A DNA stretch of 64,000 bases from contig NZ_JAJAPX010000004.1 in assembly GCF_020523965.1 (NCBI RefSeq), positions 1 to 64,000 on the forward strand. Direction: 5' to 3'. The notes beneath the pieces were generated by a model, which made no database searches, had not been told where the DNA came from, and saw nothing but the letters and a program-made list of their open reading frames with translations. The DNA comes from Neotamlana sargassicola (GTDB lineage: Bacteria; Bacteroidota; Bacteroidia; Flavobacteriales; Flavobacteriaceae). Each line of letters begins with the position of its first letter. Positions within the stretch are counted from its first letter, which is position 1. Positions 11,302-20,767 of the stretch are shown here, one piece after another. The translations under genes were made by a program, and so were the position numbers.

Positions 11302-11362
11302 GTTGTAGGCTGTTGGTTGTTGGTTGCTGGTTCTAACAACTACCAACAAACAACTAACAACC
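11302..11362. repeat. Imperfect GTTG/CAAC palindrome in the rpoB-rpoC spacer
   Basis: The left arm (11302-11332) is built from GTTG-type words and the right arm (11334-11362) from CAAC-type words, so the spacer can fold into a long imperfect hairpin. No T-run follows, so it is not a normal terminator; it may be a processing or translational-coupling element, or simply a low-complexity repeat. Confidence 0.5.
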
Positions 11363-11372
11363 GTTAAAAATT

Positions 11373-14300
11373 TTACTCCTCTAATCTGATATCTAATCCT
11401 AAACCTTTCAATTCATGCATTAATACATTGAATGATTCTGGTAAACCAGGATCTGGCATTGGCTCTCCTTTAACTATACTTTCGTAAGTTTTTGCTCTAC
11501 CAATTACGTCATCAGATTTTACAGTTAATATTTCTCGTAAAGTACTTGATGCTCCATATGCTTCAAGTGCCCAAACTTCCATCTCACCAAAACGCTGACC
11601 ACCAAATTGTGCTTTACCACCAAGAGGTTGTTGCGTAATTAATGAGTAAGGTCCTATAGAACGTGCGTGCATTTTATCATCTACCATGTGTCCTAACTTT
11701 AACATGTAAATTACACCTACCGTTGCTGGCTGATCGAAGCGCTCTCCTGTACCACCATCGTACAAATACGTATGACCGTAACGTGGAATTCCAGCCTCGT
11801 CTGTTAATGCATTAATCTGATCGATAGTTGCTCCATCAAAAATTGGTGTAGCATATTTTCTATCTAATTTTTGTCCAGCCCATCCAAGAACAGTTTCATA
11901 AATCTGACCAATGTTCATACGAGATGGTACACCTAGTGGGTTAAGTACGATATCAACAGGAGTTCCGTCTTCTAAGAATGGCATATCTTCTTGACGAACA
12001 ATACGTGCTACGATACCTTTGTTACCGTGACGACCTGCCATTTTATCACCAACTTTAAGTTTACGTTTTTTAGCAATGTAAACTTTAGCAAGTTTAATAA
12101 TTCCTGATGGTAACTCGTCTCCTACAGAAATAGTAAACTTTTCACGACGTAACGCACCTTGTAAATCGTTTTCTTTGATTTTGTAATTGTGAATTAAATC
12201 AGCAACTAATTGGTTTGTATGCTCATCGGTAGTCCATTTACCTGAAACTAAATGTGCATAATCATCAACAGCATTTAACATTTTTAAAGTGAATTTTTTA
12301 CCTTTTGGTAATACTTCTTCACCTAAATCATTAAAAATTCCTTGAGCTGTTTTACCGTTTACAATTGCAAAAAGTTTTTCAACTAAAATCTCTTTTAAAT
12401 CGTCGAACTTTCTATCGTATTGCGCTTCAAGAGCTAAAATATCATCTTTATCTTGAGCTCTCTTACGCTTATCTTTTACTGCTCTAGCAAATAATTTCTT
12501 CTCGATTACTACACCATTTAATGATGGAGAAGCTTTTAAAGATGCATCTTTAACATCACCTGCTTTATCACCAAAAATAGCACGTAATAATTTTTCTTCT
12601 GGAGTAGGATCGCTTTCACCTTTTGGAGTAATTTTTCCAATTAAGATGTCGCCAGGTTTAACCTCGGCACCTACGCGAATCATACCGTTTTCATCTAGAT
12701 CTTTAGTAGCTTCTTCTGAAACGTTAGGGATATCATTAGTTAACTCTTCGTTACCTAATTTAGTATCTCTAACCTCTAAAGAGTACTCATCAATGTGAAT
12801 AGATGTAAATATATCTTCACGAACAACTTTTTCTGAAATTACAATCGCATCCTCAAAATTATAACCTTTCCAAGGCATAAAGGCTACTTTCATGTTTCTT
12901 CCTAAGGCTAATTCACCTTGTTGAGTCGCATAACCTTCACATAAAACTTGACCTTTGGTTACAGTATCACCTTTAACAACAATTGGCTTAAGGTTGATTG
13001 ACGTACCTTGGTTCGTTTTTCTAAACTTAATTAATGGATACGTTTTAATATCAGAATCGAAGCTTACTTTAGCCTCATCTTCTGTTCGGTCGTATCTAAT
13101 TTTAATTTCGTTAGCATCAACATATAAAACTTCACCTGTTCCTTCTGCATTTATTAATACTCTAGAATCTTTAGCAACTTGACGCTCAAGACCAGTTCCA
13201 ACAATTGGAGAATCTACTCTTAATAATGGTACTGCTTGACGCATCATGTTTGATCCCATTAATGCACGGTTTGCATCATCATGTTCTAAGAATGGAATTA
13301 ATGAAGCCGAGATAGACGAAATTTGGTTTGGTGCTACATCGGTATAATGTAAATCAGTTGGTTCAATTACAGGGAAATCACCTTCCATACGTGCGATTAC
13401 CTTATCATGTAATATCTTACCATCCTCATCAACATTTACAGTTGCTTGAGCGATTAACTTTTCTTCTTCCTCTTCTGCACTTAAATATGTTGGTGCATTT
13501 TTAATATCGACTACACCGTTTTCAACTGGACGATAAGGTGTTTCAATGAATCCCATTGAGTTAACTTTCGCATAAACTGAAAGTGAAGAAATAAGACCAA
13601 TGTTTGGTCCTTCTGGTGTTTCAATAGGACAAAGTCTTCCGTAATGCGTATAGTGAACATCACGAACCTCGAAACCGGCTCTTTCACGAGAAAGACCACC
13701 AGGACCTAATGCTGACAAACGACGTTTGTGAGTGATCTCTGCTAATGGATTCGTTTGGTCCATGAACTGAGATAACTGGTTTGTACCAAAGAATGAATTA
13801 ATTACAGAAGATAATGTCTTTGCATTAATTAAATCAATTGGAGTAAACACCTCGTTATCACGTACATTCATACGCTCACGAATAGTACGCGCCATACGTG
13901 CTAAACCAACTCCAAATTGTTGAGATAATTGCTCACCCACTGTACGTACACGACGGTTAGATAAGTGATCGATATCATCAATCTCTGCTTTAGAGTTAAT
14001 AAGCTCAATTAAATATTTTATAATAGTTATAATATCTTCTTTGGTAAGTACTTGCTTATCCATTCCAATATCTAACTGTAATTTTTTGTTCATTCTATAA
14101 CGACCAACTTCTCCAAGTGAATAACGTTGATCTGAGAAGAATAACTTGTCAATTATACCACGAGCCGTTTCCTCATCTGGCGGTTCTGCATTACGTAATT
14201 GACGGTATATATGTTCTACAGCCTCTTTTTCGGAGTTTGTAGGATCTTTTTGAAGCGTGTTATGAATAATGGCATAATCACCTTGTTCATTAGATTCTTT

Positions 14301-15185
14301 ATGAAGTAGAATCGTTTTAACATCAGCTTCAATAATTTCTTCAATATTATCTTTATCTAAAATAGTATCACGATCAAGTACAATTTCGTTACGCTCGATT
14401 GATACTACTTCACCTGTATCTTCATCTACAAAATCTTCATGCCATGTATTAAGTACACGTGCAGCTAATTTGCGACCTAAATATTTTTTAAGACCTGTTT
14501 TAGATACTTTAGCTTCTTCAGCTAAATCAAAAATTTCCAAAATATCTTTATCACGCTCAAAACCAATAGCACGGAAAAGCGTAGTAACAGGTAATTTTTT
14601 CTTTCTATCGATATAAGCATACATTACTTGGTTTATATCGGTAGCGAATTCTATCCATGATCCTTTAAAAGGAATAACTCTAGCTGAATATAATTTAGTA
14701 CCATTAGCATGGAATGACTGCCCGAAGAATACCCCTGGCGAACGGTGTAATTGCGATACAACAACACGCTCTGCACCATTAATAACAAAGGTACCACTAG
14801 GTGTCATGTAAGGAATGGTTCCTAAATAAACATCTTGAACAATGGTTTCGAAATCTTCATGTTCCGGATCGGTACAGTATAATTTTAACCTAGCTTTTAG
14901 CGGCACGCTATAAGTAAGTCCTCTTTCTATACACTCTTCGATAGTATACCTGGGCGGATCTACGAAGTAATCTAAAAACTCTAATACAAATTGATTACGC
15001 GAATCTGTAATTGGAAAGTTTTCCATGAAGGTATTATAAAGACCTTCATCTCCTCGCTCCTCAGACTTAGTTTCTAGTTGGAAAAAATCTTGAAACGACT
15101 TAATTTGAATATCCAAAAAATCTGGATATTCCGTTCTATTAACAATAGAGGAGAAATTTAATCTTTCAGCTTGTGTTGACAACAT
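11373..15185 (-). CDS. rpoB: DNA-directed RNA polymerase subunit beta
   Basis: This 1270-residue beta subunit forms the active-site cleft with RpoC and is the target of rifampicin. The rifampicin region reads [17 protein letters not shown] then [14 protein letters not shown] around residues 464-500, with the usual sensitive-type residues by inspection. The C-terminal segment has [24 protein letters not shown], the conserved clamp-binding motif. The ATG at 15185 ([11 protein letters not shown]) was chosen; the codon before it is an in-frame TTG that would add one residue. It lies 184 bases after rplL with a hairpin in the gap. Length is normal for Bacteroidota, which lack some of the proteobacterial insertions. 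Confidence 0.98.
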   Translation of the reverse strand: MLSTQAERLNFSSIVNRTEYPDFLDIQIKSFQDFFQLETKSEERGDEGLYNTFMENFPITDSRNQFVLEFLDYFVDPPRYTIEECIERGLTYSVPLKARLKLYCTDPEHEDFETIVQDVYLGTIPYMTPSGTFVINGAERVVVSQLHRSPGVFFGQSFHANGTKLYSARVIPFKGSWIEFATDINQVMYAYIDRKKKLPVTTLFRAIGFERDKDILEIFDLAEEAKVSKTGLKKYLGRKLAARVLNTWHEDFVDEDTGEVVSIERNEIVLDRDTILDKDNIEEIIEADVKTILLHKESNEQGDYAIIHNTLQKDPTNSEKEAVEHIYRQLRNAEPPDEETARGIIDKLFFSDQRYSLGEVGRYRMNKKLQLDIGMDKQVLTKEDIITIIKYLIELINSKAEIDDIDHLSNRRVRTVGEQLSQQFGVGLARMARTIRERMNVRDNEVFTPIDLINAKTLSSVINSFFGTNQLSQFMDQTNPLAEITHKRRLSALGPGGLSRERAGFEVRDVHYTHYGRLCPIETPEGPNIGLISSLSVYAKVNSMGFIETPYRPVENGVVDIKNAPTYLSAEEEEEKLIAQATVNVDEDGKILHDKVIARMEGDFPVIEPTDLHYTDVAPNQISSISASLIPFLEHDDANRALMGSNMMRQAVPLLRVDSPIVGTGLERQVAKDSRVLINAEGTGEVLYVDANEIKIRYDRTEDEAKVSFDSDIKTYPLIKFRKTNQGTSINLKPIVVKGDTVTKGQVLCEGYATQQGELALGRNMKVAFMPWKGYNFEDAIVISEKVVREDIFTSIHIDEYSLEVRDTKLGNEELTNDIPNVSEEATKDLDENGMIRVGAEVKPGDILIGKITPKGESDPTPEEKLLRAIFGDKAGDVKDASLKASPSLNGVVIEKKLFARAVKDKRKRAQDKDDILALEAQYDRKFDDLKEILVEKLFAIVNGKTAQGIFNDLGEEVLPKGKKFTLKMLNAVDDYAHLVSGKWTTDEHTNQLVADLIHNYKIKENDLQGALRREKFTISVGDELPSGIIKLAKVYIAKKRKLKVGDKMAGRHGNKGIVARIVRQEDMPFLEDGTPVDIVLNPLGVPSRMNIGQIYETVLGWAGQKLDRKYATPIFDGATIDQINALTDEAGIPRYGHTYLYDGGTGERFDQPATVGVIYMLKLGHMVDDKMHARSIGPYSLITQQPLGGKAQFGGQRFGEMEVWALEAYGASSTLREILTVKSDDVIGRAKTYESIVKGEPMPDPGLPESFNVLMHELKGLGLDIRLEE

Positions 15186-15314
15186 CAATGGACGGAATTT
15201 TGATTAAAAAAATAATTAAAGTGTTCTTTAAACACTTGAAAAAACGGCACATTACAGTACCAAAAAATATATTTTATTTGCTATACTTTTATATACGCAA
15301 AATGGTCTAGGTGA

Positions 15315-15336
15315 TATCCCGCCCTTCAGCGGGATA
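15315..15336. other. Hairpin in the rplL-rpoB intergenic region
   Basis: TATCCCGC and GCGGGATA form a perfect 8-bp stem around a 6-base loop, G/C-rich against an A/T-rich background. No T-run follows on the minus strand, so it is not a classic terminator. In E. coli this same gap holds an attenuator and an RNase III site, so an attenuating or processing role is possible. Its flank GCGGGATAAAC is shared with the element near 6967. Confidence 0.5.
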
Positions 15337-15369
15337 AACCTAAACCTTTGTTTTTAAGAGTAGTTAAGC

Positions 15370-15747
15370 TTATTTAAGCTCAACCTCTGCTCCTGCTTCT
15401 TCTAAAGAAGATTTTAAAGCTTCTGCTTCATCCTTAGCAACACCTTCTTTTATTGGAGATGGAGCATCGTCAACTAATCCTTTAGCTTCTTTTAATCCTA
15501 AACCAGTTAATTCCTTAACTAATTTTACAACAGCTAATTTAGAACCACCTGCCGCTTTTAAGATTACATCAAATTCAGTTTTTTCTTCAGCAGCGTCACC
15601 ACCACCTGCAGCAGGACCAGCAACAGCAACTGCAGCAGCAGCAGCAGGCTCAATACCATACTCATCTTTTAATATAGTAGCTAACTCGTTTACTTCTTTA
15701 ACTGTTAAGTTAACTAATTGTTCTGCGAAATCTTTTAAATCTGCCAT
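15370..15747 (-). CDS. rplL: Large ribosomal subunit protein bL12 (L7/L12)
   Basis: This 125-residue stalk protein recruits translational GTPases to the ribosome. The N-terminal dimerisation domain ([20 protein letters not shown]) is followed by an Ala/Gly-rich hinge around residues 36-50. The C-terminal domain has the conserved [20 protein letters not shown] surface that contacts EF-Tu and EF-G. It is read after rplJ with a 63-base gap, as expected for the L10-L12 pair, and before rpoB. Length and domain order are normal. Confidence 0.97.
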   Translation of the reverse strand: MADLKDFAEQLVNLTVKEVNELATILKDEYGIEPAAAAAVAVAGPAAGGGDAAEEKTEFDVILKAAGGSKLAVVKLVKELTGLGLKEAKGLVDDAPSPIKEGVAKDEAEALKSSLEEAGAEVELK

Positions 15748-15810
15748 TTTTCTATCGTTTTAATAGTGTTTTTAATAATATAATTGTAATAAAGTGCGTA
15801 CTCGCTAATA

Positions 15811-16332
15811 CTATCCTTCTTTCTCAGATAGTGTTTTAATAATACCTGCAATTTTCCCGCCGCTTGACTTAAGTGCTGAAACAACGTTTTTAGCAGGCGA
15901 TTGTAATAATCCTACAATCTCTCCTAATAATTCGTCTTTAGACTTAATATCAACTAATGCGTCTAACTGCTCATCGCCAATATAAATTGCTTCTTCAATA
16001 AAAGCTCCTTTTAATAAAGGTTTCTCTGCTTTCTTACGGAAGTTTTTAATTAATTTTGCTGGCGCGTTACCTGCTTCGGCATACATCACAGATGTATTTC
16101 CTTTTAATACTGATGGTAAGTCTCCAAATTCTTTATCTGAAGCCTCCATTGCTTTAGCAAGTAAGGTATTTTTAACAACTGCCATTTTTACGTTTGCCTT
16201 AAAAGCCGCACGACGTAAATCTGATGTTGCTCCTGCGTTTAACCCAGAAATATCAGCTAAATAGATATTTGCATTATTGGCTAATTCTGCAGTTAACTCC
16301 TCAATAACTTGTGATTTTTCTTCTCTTGTCAT
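15811..16332 (-). CDS. rplJ: Large ribosomal subunit protein uL10
   Basis: This 173-residue protein anchors L12 dimers to 23S rRNA at the base of the stalk. It opens MTREEKSQVIEELTAELA, contains the uL10 core (RRAAFKANVKMAVVKNTLLAKA), and ends in the helical L12-binding segment (KNVVSALKSSGGKIAGIIKTLSEKEG). It is 20 bases after rplA and 63 before rplL on the minus strand. In other bacteria the L10-L12 complex represses its own leader; no such structure was confirmed here. Confidence 0.97.
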   Translation of the reverse strand: MTREEKSQVIEELTAELANNANIYLADISGLNAGATSDLRRAAFKANVKMAVVKNTLLAKAMEASDKEFGDLPSVLKGNTSVMYAEAGNAPAKLIKNFRKKAEKPLLKGAFIEEAIYIGDEQLDALVDIKSKDELLGEIVGLLQSPAKNVVSALKSSGGKIAGIIKTLSEKEG

Positions 16333-16351
16333 AATAAAAGTTTTAACTTAA

Positions 16352-17041
16352 TTAACCAATTTTAGGATCAACAGCAATACTAGGACTCATTGTAGAAGAA
16401 ATAAAAATACTCTTTACGTAAGTACCTTTTGCAGTTGTTGGTTTTAATTTTATTAATGTTTGTAATAATTCATTTGCATTTCCTGCAATTTTATCAGCAC
16501 TAAATGATGCCTTTCCAATAGCCGCGTGTACAATACCCGTTTTATCAACTTTAAAATCGATTTTACCAGCTTTTACTTCGCTTACTGCTTTTGAAATATC
16601 CATGGTTACTGTACCTGTTTTAGGGTTAGGCATTAAACCACGAGGACCTAATACACGTCCTAAAGGACCTAATTTACCCATAACACTTGGCATAGTAATA
16701 ATCACATCTACATCGGTCCAGCCCCCTTTAATTTTATCAAGGTACTCATCTAAACCAACATAATCTGCCCCAGCTTCTTTAGCTTCTGCTTCTTTATCTG
16801 GGGTTACTAATGCTAATACTTTCATGTCTTTACCAGTACCGTGAGGTAACGAAACCACACCACGCACCATTTGATTTGCTTTACGCGGATCTACTCCTAA
16901 ACGCACTGCGATATCTACTGATGCATCAAATTTTGTATTGGTAACTTCTTTAACTAAGGCCGATGCTTCGTTTAACGAATACACTCTACCTTTTTCAATT
17001 TTCGCTAAAGCTTCTTTTTGCTTTCTTGTTAATCTTGCCAT
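16352..17041 (-). CDS. rplA: Large ribosomal subunit protein uL1
   Basis: This 229-residue protein forms the L1 stalk that helps deacylated tRNA leave the E site. The family signature is clear in [30 protein letters not shown], with a basic N-terminus ([19 protein letters not shown]). It follows rplK by 20 bases and precedes rplJ by 19. In enterobacteria L1 represses its own L11-L1 operon by binding the leader; I did not identify a mimic of the 23S site upstream of rplK. Length is as expected. Confidence 0.97.
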   Translation of the reverse strand: MARLTRKQKEALAKIEKGRVYSLNEASALVKEVTNTKFDASVDIAVRLGVDPRKANQMVRGVVSLPHGTGKDMKVLALVTPDKEAEAKEAGADYVGLDEYLDKIKGGWTDVDVIITMPSVMGKLGPLGRVLGPRGLMPNPKTGTVTMDISKAVSEVKAGKIDFKVDKTGIVHAAIGKASFSADKIAGNANELLQTLIKLKPTTAKGTYVKSIFISSTMSPSIAVDPKIG

Positions 17042-17061
17042 TTTGTAATGTCTTTAATAGA

Positions 17062-17499
17062 TTAAGATGGAAACTGACCAGTTACAGTTATTCCCATTGA
17101 TCTTGCTGTACCAGCTACCATACGCATTGCAGATTCAATTTCGAATGCATTTAAATCTTGCATTTTATCTTCTGCAATAGCTTTAACTTGGTCCCAAGAT
17201 ACTTTAGCTACTTTTTTTCGGTTAGGTTCACCAGAACCTTTTTTCACCTTGGCCGCTTCTAATAATTGTACTGCAGCTGGAGGAGTTTTAATAACGAAGT
17301 CGAAAGACTTGTCTTTATAAACAGAGATAACAACAGGTAATACTTTACCAGCTTTATCTTGAGTTCTAGCATTAAATTGCTTACAGAACTCCATAATGTT
17401 AACTCCAGCAGCACCTAAAGCGGGTCCAACCGGTGGCGACGGATTCGCAGCACCTCCCCGAACTTGTAACTTAACTACTTTACCTAATTCTTTTGCCAT
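17062..17499 (-). CDS. rplK: Large ribosomal subunit protein uL11
   Basis: This 145-residue protein binds the GTPase-associated centre of 23S rRNA. It starts [39 protein letters not shown], the proline-rich switch characteristic of L11, and ends with the RNA-binding domain ([19 protein letters not shown]). The gene lies 72 bases after nusG and 20 before rplA, in the conserved nusG-rplK-rplA order. Confidence 0.98.
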   Translation of the reverse strand: MAKELGKVVKLQVRGGAANPSPPVGPALGAAGVNIMEFCKQFNARTQDKAGKVLPVVISVYKDKSFDFVIKTPPAAVQLLEAAKVKKGSGEPNRKKVAKVSWDQVKAIAEDKMQDLNAFEIESAMRMVAGTARSMGITVTGQFPS

Positions 17500-17571
17500 T
17501 TTTAATAATTTAGTTTGATACGTTTTTAATTGGAAGCAAAAAACGAATCATTTTATATAGTGTAACAATTA

Positions 17572-18126
17572 TTATACTTTTTCTACCTGCATATAACTTA
17601 ATTCTAACGGTGTTTTTCTTCCAAAAATCTTCACCATTACTTCAAGCTTACGCTTTTCTTCGTTAATGTTTTCAATGGTACCATCAAATCCATTAAAAGG
17701 ACCATCAATAACTTTCACAGTTTCGCCTTTTGTATAAGGAATGGCAACATTAGCTGTTTCCTCTACAGCAAGTTCATCAACCTTACCTAACATCCTATTC
17801 ACTTCAGATTGTCTTAACGGCACAGGATCTCCTCCTTTTGTCTCACCTAAGAAACCAATTACATTTGTTACCGAACGAATGATGTGTGGTACTTCGCCCG
17901 TTAAATTAACTTGTACCATAATATACCCTGGAAAAAATACTTTCTCTTTATGTATTTTTTTTCCATTGCGAATTTGAACAACACGTTCTGTAGGAACCAA
18001 AACTTGATCTACATAATCCTGCATTCCTAATCGTGCTATCTCGTTCTCTATGTATGTTTTTATTTTGTTCTCTTGCCCACTAACTGCACGAACTACATAC
18101 CATTTTTTCTCACTTACTTCAGACAT
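17572..18126 (-). CDS. nusG: Transcription termination/antitermination factor NusG
   Basis: This 184-residue processivity factor binds the RNA polymerase clamp and couples transcription to translation or Rho. The NGN domain begins KKWYVVRAVSGQENKIKTYIEN and includes FPGYIMVQVNL. The KOW domain near residues 130-170 has VKVIDGPFNGFDGTIENIN. It lies 25 bases after secE and leads into the ribosomal protein genes, the canonical secE-nusG-rplK arrangement. Start and length are normal. Confidence 0.98.
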   Translation of the reverse strand: MSEVSEKKWYVVRAVSGQENKIKTYIENEIARLGMQDYVDQVLVPTERVVQIRNGKKIHKEKVFFPGYIMVQVNLTGEVPHIIRSVTNVIGFLGETKGGDPVPLRQSEVNRMLGKVDELAVEETANVAIPYTKGETVKVIDGPFNGFDGTIENINEEKRKLEVMVKIFGRKTPLELSYMQVEKV

Positions 18127-18151
18127 AATCTTTTTCTTTAACTTTTAAATG

Positions 18152-18343
18152 TTAACCAATCCATTGAAAGTAAGCCGTAATAACTTTACTAAAAACTGTA
18201 TCGACACCCCAAATAGCAAGTGAAAATATAATAGAAAACACAGCCACTAAAACCGTTAAACTTTGTGCTTCTGCCCAACTTGGCCACGTCACATTATTTT
18301 TAAGTTCTGCAAATGATTCCTTTATATAATTTACAATTCCCAT
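18152..18343 (-). CDS. secE: Preprotein translocase subunit SecE
   Basis: This 63-residue single-span inner-membrane protein clamps SecY in the Sec translocon. It is the short one-helix form typical of most bacteria: an amphipathic N-terminus (YIKESFAELKNNVTWPSWAEAQ) with the conserved TWP motif, then one membrane helix around residues 28-55. It is located between tRNA-Trp and nusG on the minus strand, as in most bacteria. Confidence 0.96.
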   Translation of the reverse strand: MGIVNYIKESFAELKNNVTWPSWAEAQSLTVLVAVFSIIFSLAIWGVDTVFSKVITAYFQWIG

Positions 18344-18406
18344 ATTGTTATTTTTTTAATAAAACAAGACGAATTAAAAACCCACTTGTTAAACCCATTT
18401 TTATTG

Positions 18407-18479
18407 CACGGGAGGAGAGACTCGAACTCCCGACACCTGGTTTTGGAGACCAGTGCTCTACCAACTGAGCTACACCCGT
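18407..18479 (-). tRNA. tRNA-Trp (anticodon CCA)
   Basis: The minus strand folds into a cloverleaf of 73 bases with anticodon CCA, a TTCGAGT T-loop and a D-arm TAGCTCAGTTGGTAGA. The acceptor stem is ACGGGTG with CTCCCGT, with one T-T mismatch at the sixth pair by my reading. CCA is not encoded. It lies between tuf and secE, a common position for tRNA-Trp in bacteria. Confidence 0.95.
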
Positions 18480-18542
18480 ATTTATACTTAAAGGTATTCC
18501 GACGAACGGAACACCCTTAGTATAAAATTTATATTATTCTAA

Positions 18543-19730
18543 TTAATCTAGAATTTCAGTTACCTGACCAGCACCTACTGTTCTACCACCTTCACGAATT
18601 GCGAAACGTAAACCAACGTTCATTGCAATTGGTTGAATTAATTCAACAGTAATAGTTAAGTTATCACCAGGCATTACCATTTCAACTCCATCAGGTAAAG
18701 CAATATTACCAGTTACGTCAGTTGTACGTACGTAGAACTGTGGACGGTAGTTGTTATGGAATGGAGTGTGACGTCCACCTTCTTCTTTTTTAAGGATATA
18801 AACCTCAGCTTTAAAGTTTTTGTGTGGAGTTACAGATCCAGGCTTAGTAATTACCATACCTCTAGAGATTTGAGTTTTCTCAATACCTCTTAATAAGATA
18901 CCAGCATTATCACCAGCTTCACCTCTATCTAATATTTGACGGAACATTTCGATACCTGTGATAGTAGAAGTTAATTTCTCTGCACCCATACCAATAATTT
19001 CTACAGGATCACCTGTGTTAGCTACACCAGTTTCAATACGACCAGTTGCAACAGTACCACGACCAGTAATAGAGAATACGTCTTCGATAGGCATTAAGAA
19101 AGGCTTATCCATATCACGTACTGGCTCTTCGATCCAATCGTCACAAGCTTGCATTAATTCTAATACTGTATCAACCCACTTTTGCTCTCCGTTAAGCGCA
19201 CCTAAAGCAGAACCAGAAATTACAGGTCCGTTATCACCGTCGTACTCATAGAAGTTTAATAAATCTCTAACTTCCATATCTACTAACTCTAATAACTCCT
19301 CATCATCAACCATATCTACTTTGTTTAAGAAAACAACGATACGAGGAATACCTACTTGACGACCTAATAAGATGTGCTCGCGAGTTTGTGGCATAGGACC
19401 ATCAGTAGCAGCAACAACTAAAATAGCTCCATCCATCTGAGCAGCACCAGTTACCATGTTTTTTACGTAATCGGCGTGACCAGGACAATCTACGTGCGCG
19501 TAGTGACGATTTGCTGTTTGATACTCAACGTGAGACGTATTAATTGTAATACCTCTTTCTTTTTCTTCTGGAGCGTTATCAATTTGATCGAAATCTCTCG
19601 CTTCTGATAAACCTGCATCAGCTAATACTTTAGTAATAGCAGCAGTTAAAGTTGTTTTACCGTGATCTACGTGTCCAATTGTACCAATATTTAAGTGTGG
19701 TTTTGAACGATCGAAAGTTGCCTTTGCCAT
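18543..19730 (-). CDS. tuf: Elongation factor Tu
   Basis: This 395-residue GTPase delivers aminoacyl-tRNA to the ribosome. The P-loop GHVDHGKT is at residues 19-26, DCPGH near 81-85 and NKVD near 136-139. Domains II and III follow ([26 protein letters not shown]; terminal VTEILD). It is preceded by four tRNA genes and followed by tRNA-Trp and secE, all read on the minus strand. The 74-base gap to the upstream tRNA-Thr suggests processing from a common transcript. Confidence 0.98.
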   Translation of the reverse strand: MAKATFDRSKPHLNIGTIGHVDHGKTTLTAAITKVLADAGLSEARDFDQIDNAPEEKERGITINTSHVEYQTANRHYAHVDCPGHADYVKNMVTGAAQMDGAILVVAATDGPMPQTREHILLGRQVGIPRIVVFLNKVDMVDDEELLELVDMEVRDLLNFYEYDGDNGPVISGSALGALNGEQKWVDTVLELMQACDDWIEEPVRDMDKPFLMPIEDVFSITGRGTVATGRIETGVANTGDPVEIIGMGAEKLTSTITGIEMFRQILDRGEAGDNAGILLRGIEKTQISRGMVITKPGSVTPHKNFKAEVYILKKEEGGRHTPFHNNYRPQFYVRTTDVTGNIALPDGVEMVMPGDNLTITVELIQPIAMNVGLRFAIREGGRTVGAGQVTEILD

Positions 19731-19804
19731 GTTTTTAAATAAATTTAATCTTAGTTATATAATAATATTAGTGTAATCTAATAATTTTTTATTCTATTTT
19801 TTAG

Positions 19805-19876
19805 AGCCAATGACGGGATTTGAACCCGTGACCTCTTCCTTACCAAGGAAACGCTCTACCCCTGAGCTACACCGGC
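19805..19876 (-). tRNA. tRNA-Thr (anticodon GGT)
   Basis: This 72-base cloverleaf on the minus strand has acceptor GCCGGTG/CATTGGC, anticodon loop TTGGTAA (anticodon GGT) and T-loop TTCAAAT. CCA is not encoded. It is the last of the four tRNAs before tuf. Confidence 0.95.
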
Positions 19877-19882
19877 AATTTT

Positions 19883-19918
19883 TGTTTAAAGTTTCTAGTT
19901 TAAAGTTTAAAGTTTTTC
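19883..19918. repeat. Short imperfect tandem repeats between two tRNA genes
   Basis: The word GTTTAAAGTTT or close variants is repeated about three times in 36 bases between tRNA-Gly and tRNA-Thr(GGT). It looks like slippage in a non-coding spacer; no function is evident. Confidence 0.45.
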
Positions 19919-19955
19919 AAACATTACACTTTACCCAAAACCGATAACTCTTTTG

Positions 19956-20028
19956 AGCGGGAGACCGGGTTCGAACCGGCGACATTCAGCTTGGAAGGCT
20001 GACGCTCTACCAACTGAGCTACTCCCGC
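19956..20028 (-). tRNA. tRNA-Gly (anticodon TCC)
   Basis: This 73-base cloverleaf on the minus strand has a perfect GCGGGAG/CTCCCGC acceptor stem, anticodon loop CTTCCAA (TCC) and T-loop TTCGAAC. CCA is not encoded. Confidence 0.95.
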
Positions 20029-20106
20029 GTTTTGCAAACTTCAAAAACCAACTATTAAAAACAACAATTGACCTTTATTTGAAATTTAATACGCTTAATG
20101 CATTTG

Positions 20107-20188
<82 letters not shown>

Positions 20189-20252
20189 AATGGTATTCAA
20201 TATTTTAAAGACCTTCCTCGAAAATTCGAGCCTTATTATTTAAGGTTTTTTG

Positions 20253-20326
20253 AGCCGATGGAGGGACTCGAACCCACGACCTGCTGATTACAAATCAGCT
20301 GCTCTAGCCAGCTGAGCTACATCGGC
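20253..20326 (-). tRNA. tRNA-Thr (anticodon TGT)
   Basis: This 74-base cloverleaf on the minus strand has acceptor GCCGATG/CATCGGC, anticodon loop TTTGTAA (TGT) and T-loop TTCGAGT. It is the first gene downstream of the promoter at 20379-20408 and therefore probably heads the tRNA-tuf transcript. Confidence 0.95.
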
Positions 20327-20356
20327 GTTTTTTATACTTTTTCCCATATAAAAAAA

Positions 20357-20376
20357 GCCCGTTATTTCTAACGGAC
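20357..20376 (-). terminator. Intrinsic terminator after hpf, overlapping the tRNA-tuf promoter
   Basis: On the minus strand an 8-bp stem (GTCCGTTA with TAACGGGC, one G-T pair) has a GAAA loop and is followed by seven T. It ends the xerC-hpf transcript. Its 5' arm starts three bases after the -7 box of the next promoter, so transcripts starting there would lack the first few stem bases. Confidence 0.75.
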
Positions 20377-20378
20377 TG

Positions 20379-20408
20379 CAAATGTAGAGATTTATTTTTG
20401 TATTCAAA
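20379..20408 (-). promoter_or_regulatory. Promoter of the tRNA-tuf-secE-rpl-rpo block
   Basis: On the minus strand TTTG (20405-20408) is followed after 18 bases by TACATTTG (20379-20386). This matches the Bacteroidota -33 TTTG and -7 TAnnTTTG elements at accepted spacing. It is the best complete promoter I can see upstream of the tRNA and ribosomal protein genes. Confidence 0.65.
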
Positions 20409-20428
20409 ACATTTTTTAAAAAATTTTA

Positions 20429-20731
20429 CTATAAATATGCTCTTAATTTTTCTTTTCGCTTTTTTAACTGTCTCTCTAACGACGCAATTGCTGTATCTGC
20501 ACCTTCTTCGAAGGTTTTACATTGCTTTTTCACCACAAGACTATCACCTGGAACACTTACTCTGGCTTCAAATATTTTATTGGCTTTTTCACTGGTGTTT
20601 TCAACTTTTAAAAAAACATCAGACTTAATGACCTTGTCATAAAATAAATCTAATTTATCCATTCGTTTTTGAATAAATTGAATTAATTTTTGATCTGCAT
20701 TAAAATTTACGGATTGCGTGTTTACTTTCAT
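20429..20731 (-). CDS. hpf: Ribosome hibernation-promoting factor, short form
   Basis: This 100-residue protein of the HPF/YfiA/RaiA family occupies the decoding centre of idle ribosomes. It begins MKVNTQSVNFNADQKLIQFIQKRM and shows the beta-alpha-beta-beta-beta-alpha pattern with a basic C-terminal helix (LERQLKKRKEKLRAYL). It lacks the C-terminal dimerisation domain of long HPF. The ATG at 20731 is preferred over an in-frame TTG three codons upstream. It lies 27 bases after xerC and ends at a hairpin overlapping the tRNA-tuf promoter. Confidence 0.92.
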   Translation of the reverse strand: MKVNTQSVNFNADQKLIQFIQKRMDKLDLFYDKVIKSDVFLKVENTSEKANKIFEARVSVPGDSLVVKKQCKTFEEGADTAIASLERQLKKRKEKLRAYL

Positions 20732-20767
20732 GTTAAACAAAAGGTTTAGTTAGACAATAATTTAATA

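Noticed and set aside
11289-11339. Upstream start for rpoC adding [15 protein letters not shown]
   Set aside because: The residues come from the GTTG-rich spacer and are not part of the conserved beta' N-terminus.
15186-15188. TTG one codon before rpoB ATG
   Set aside because: The immediately following ATG gives the conserved N-terminus without need for a rare start.
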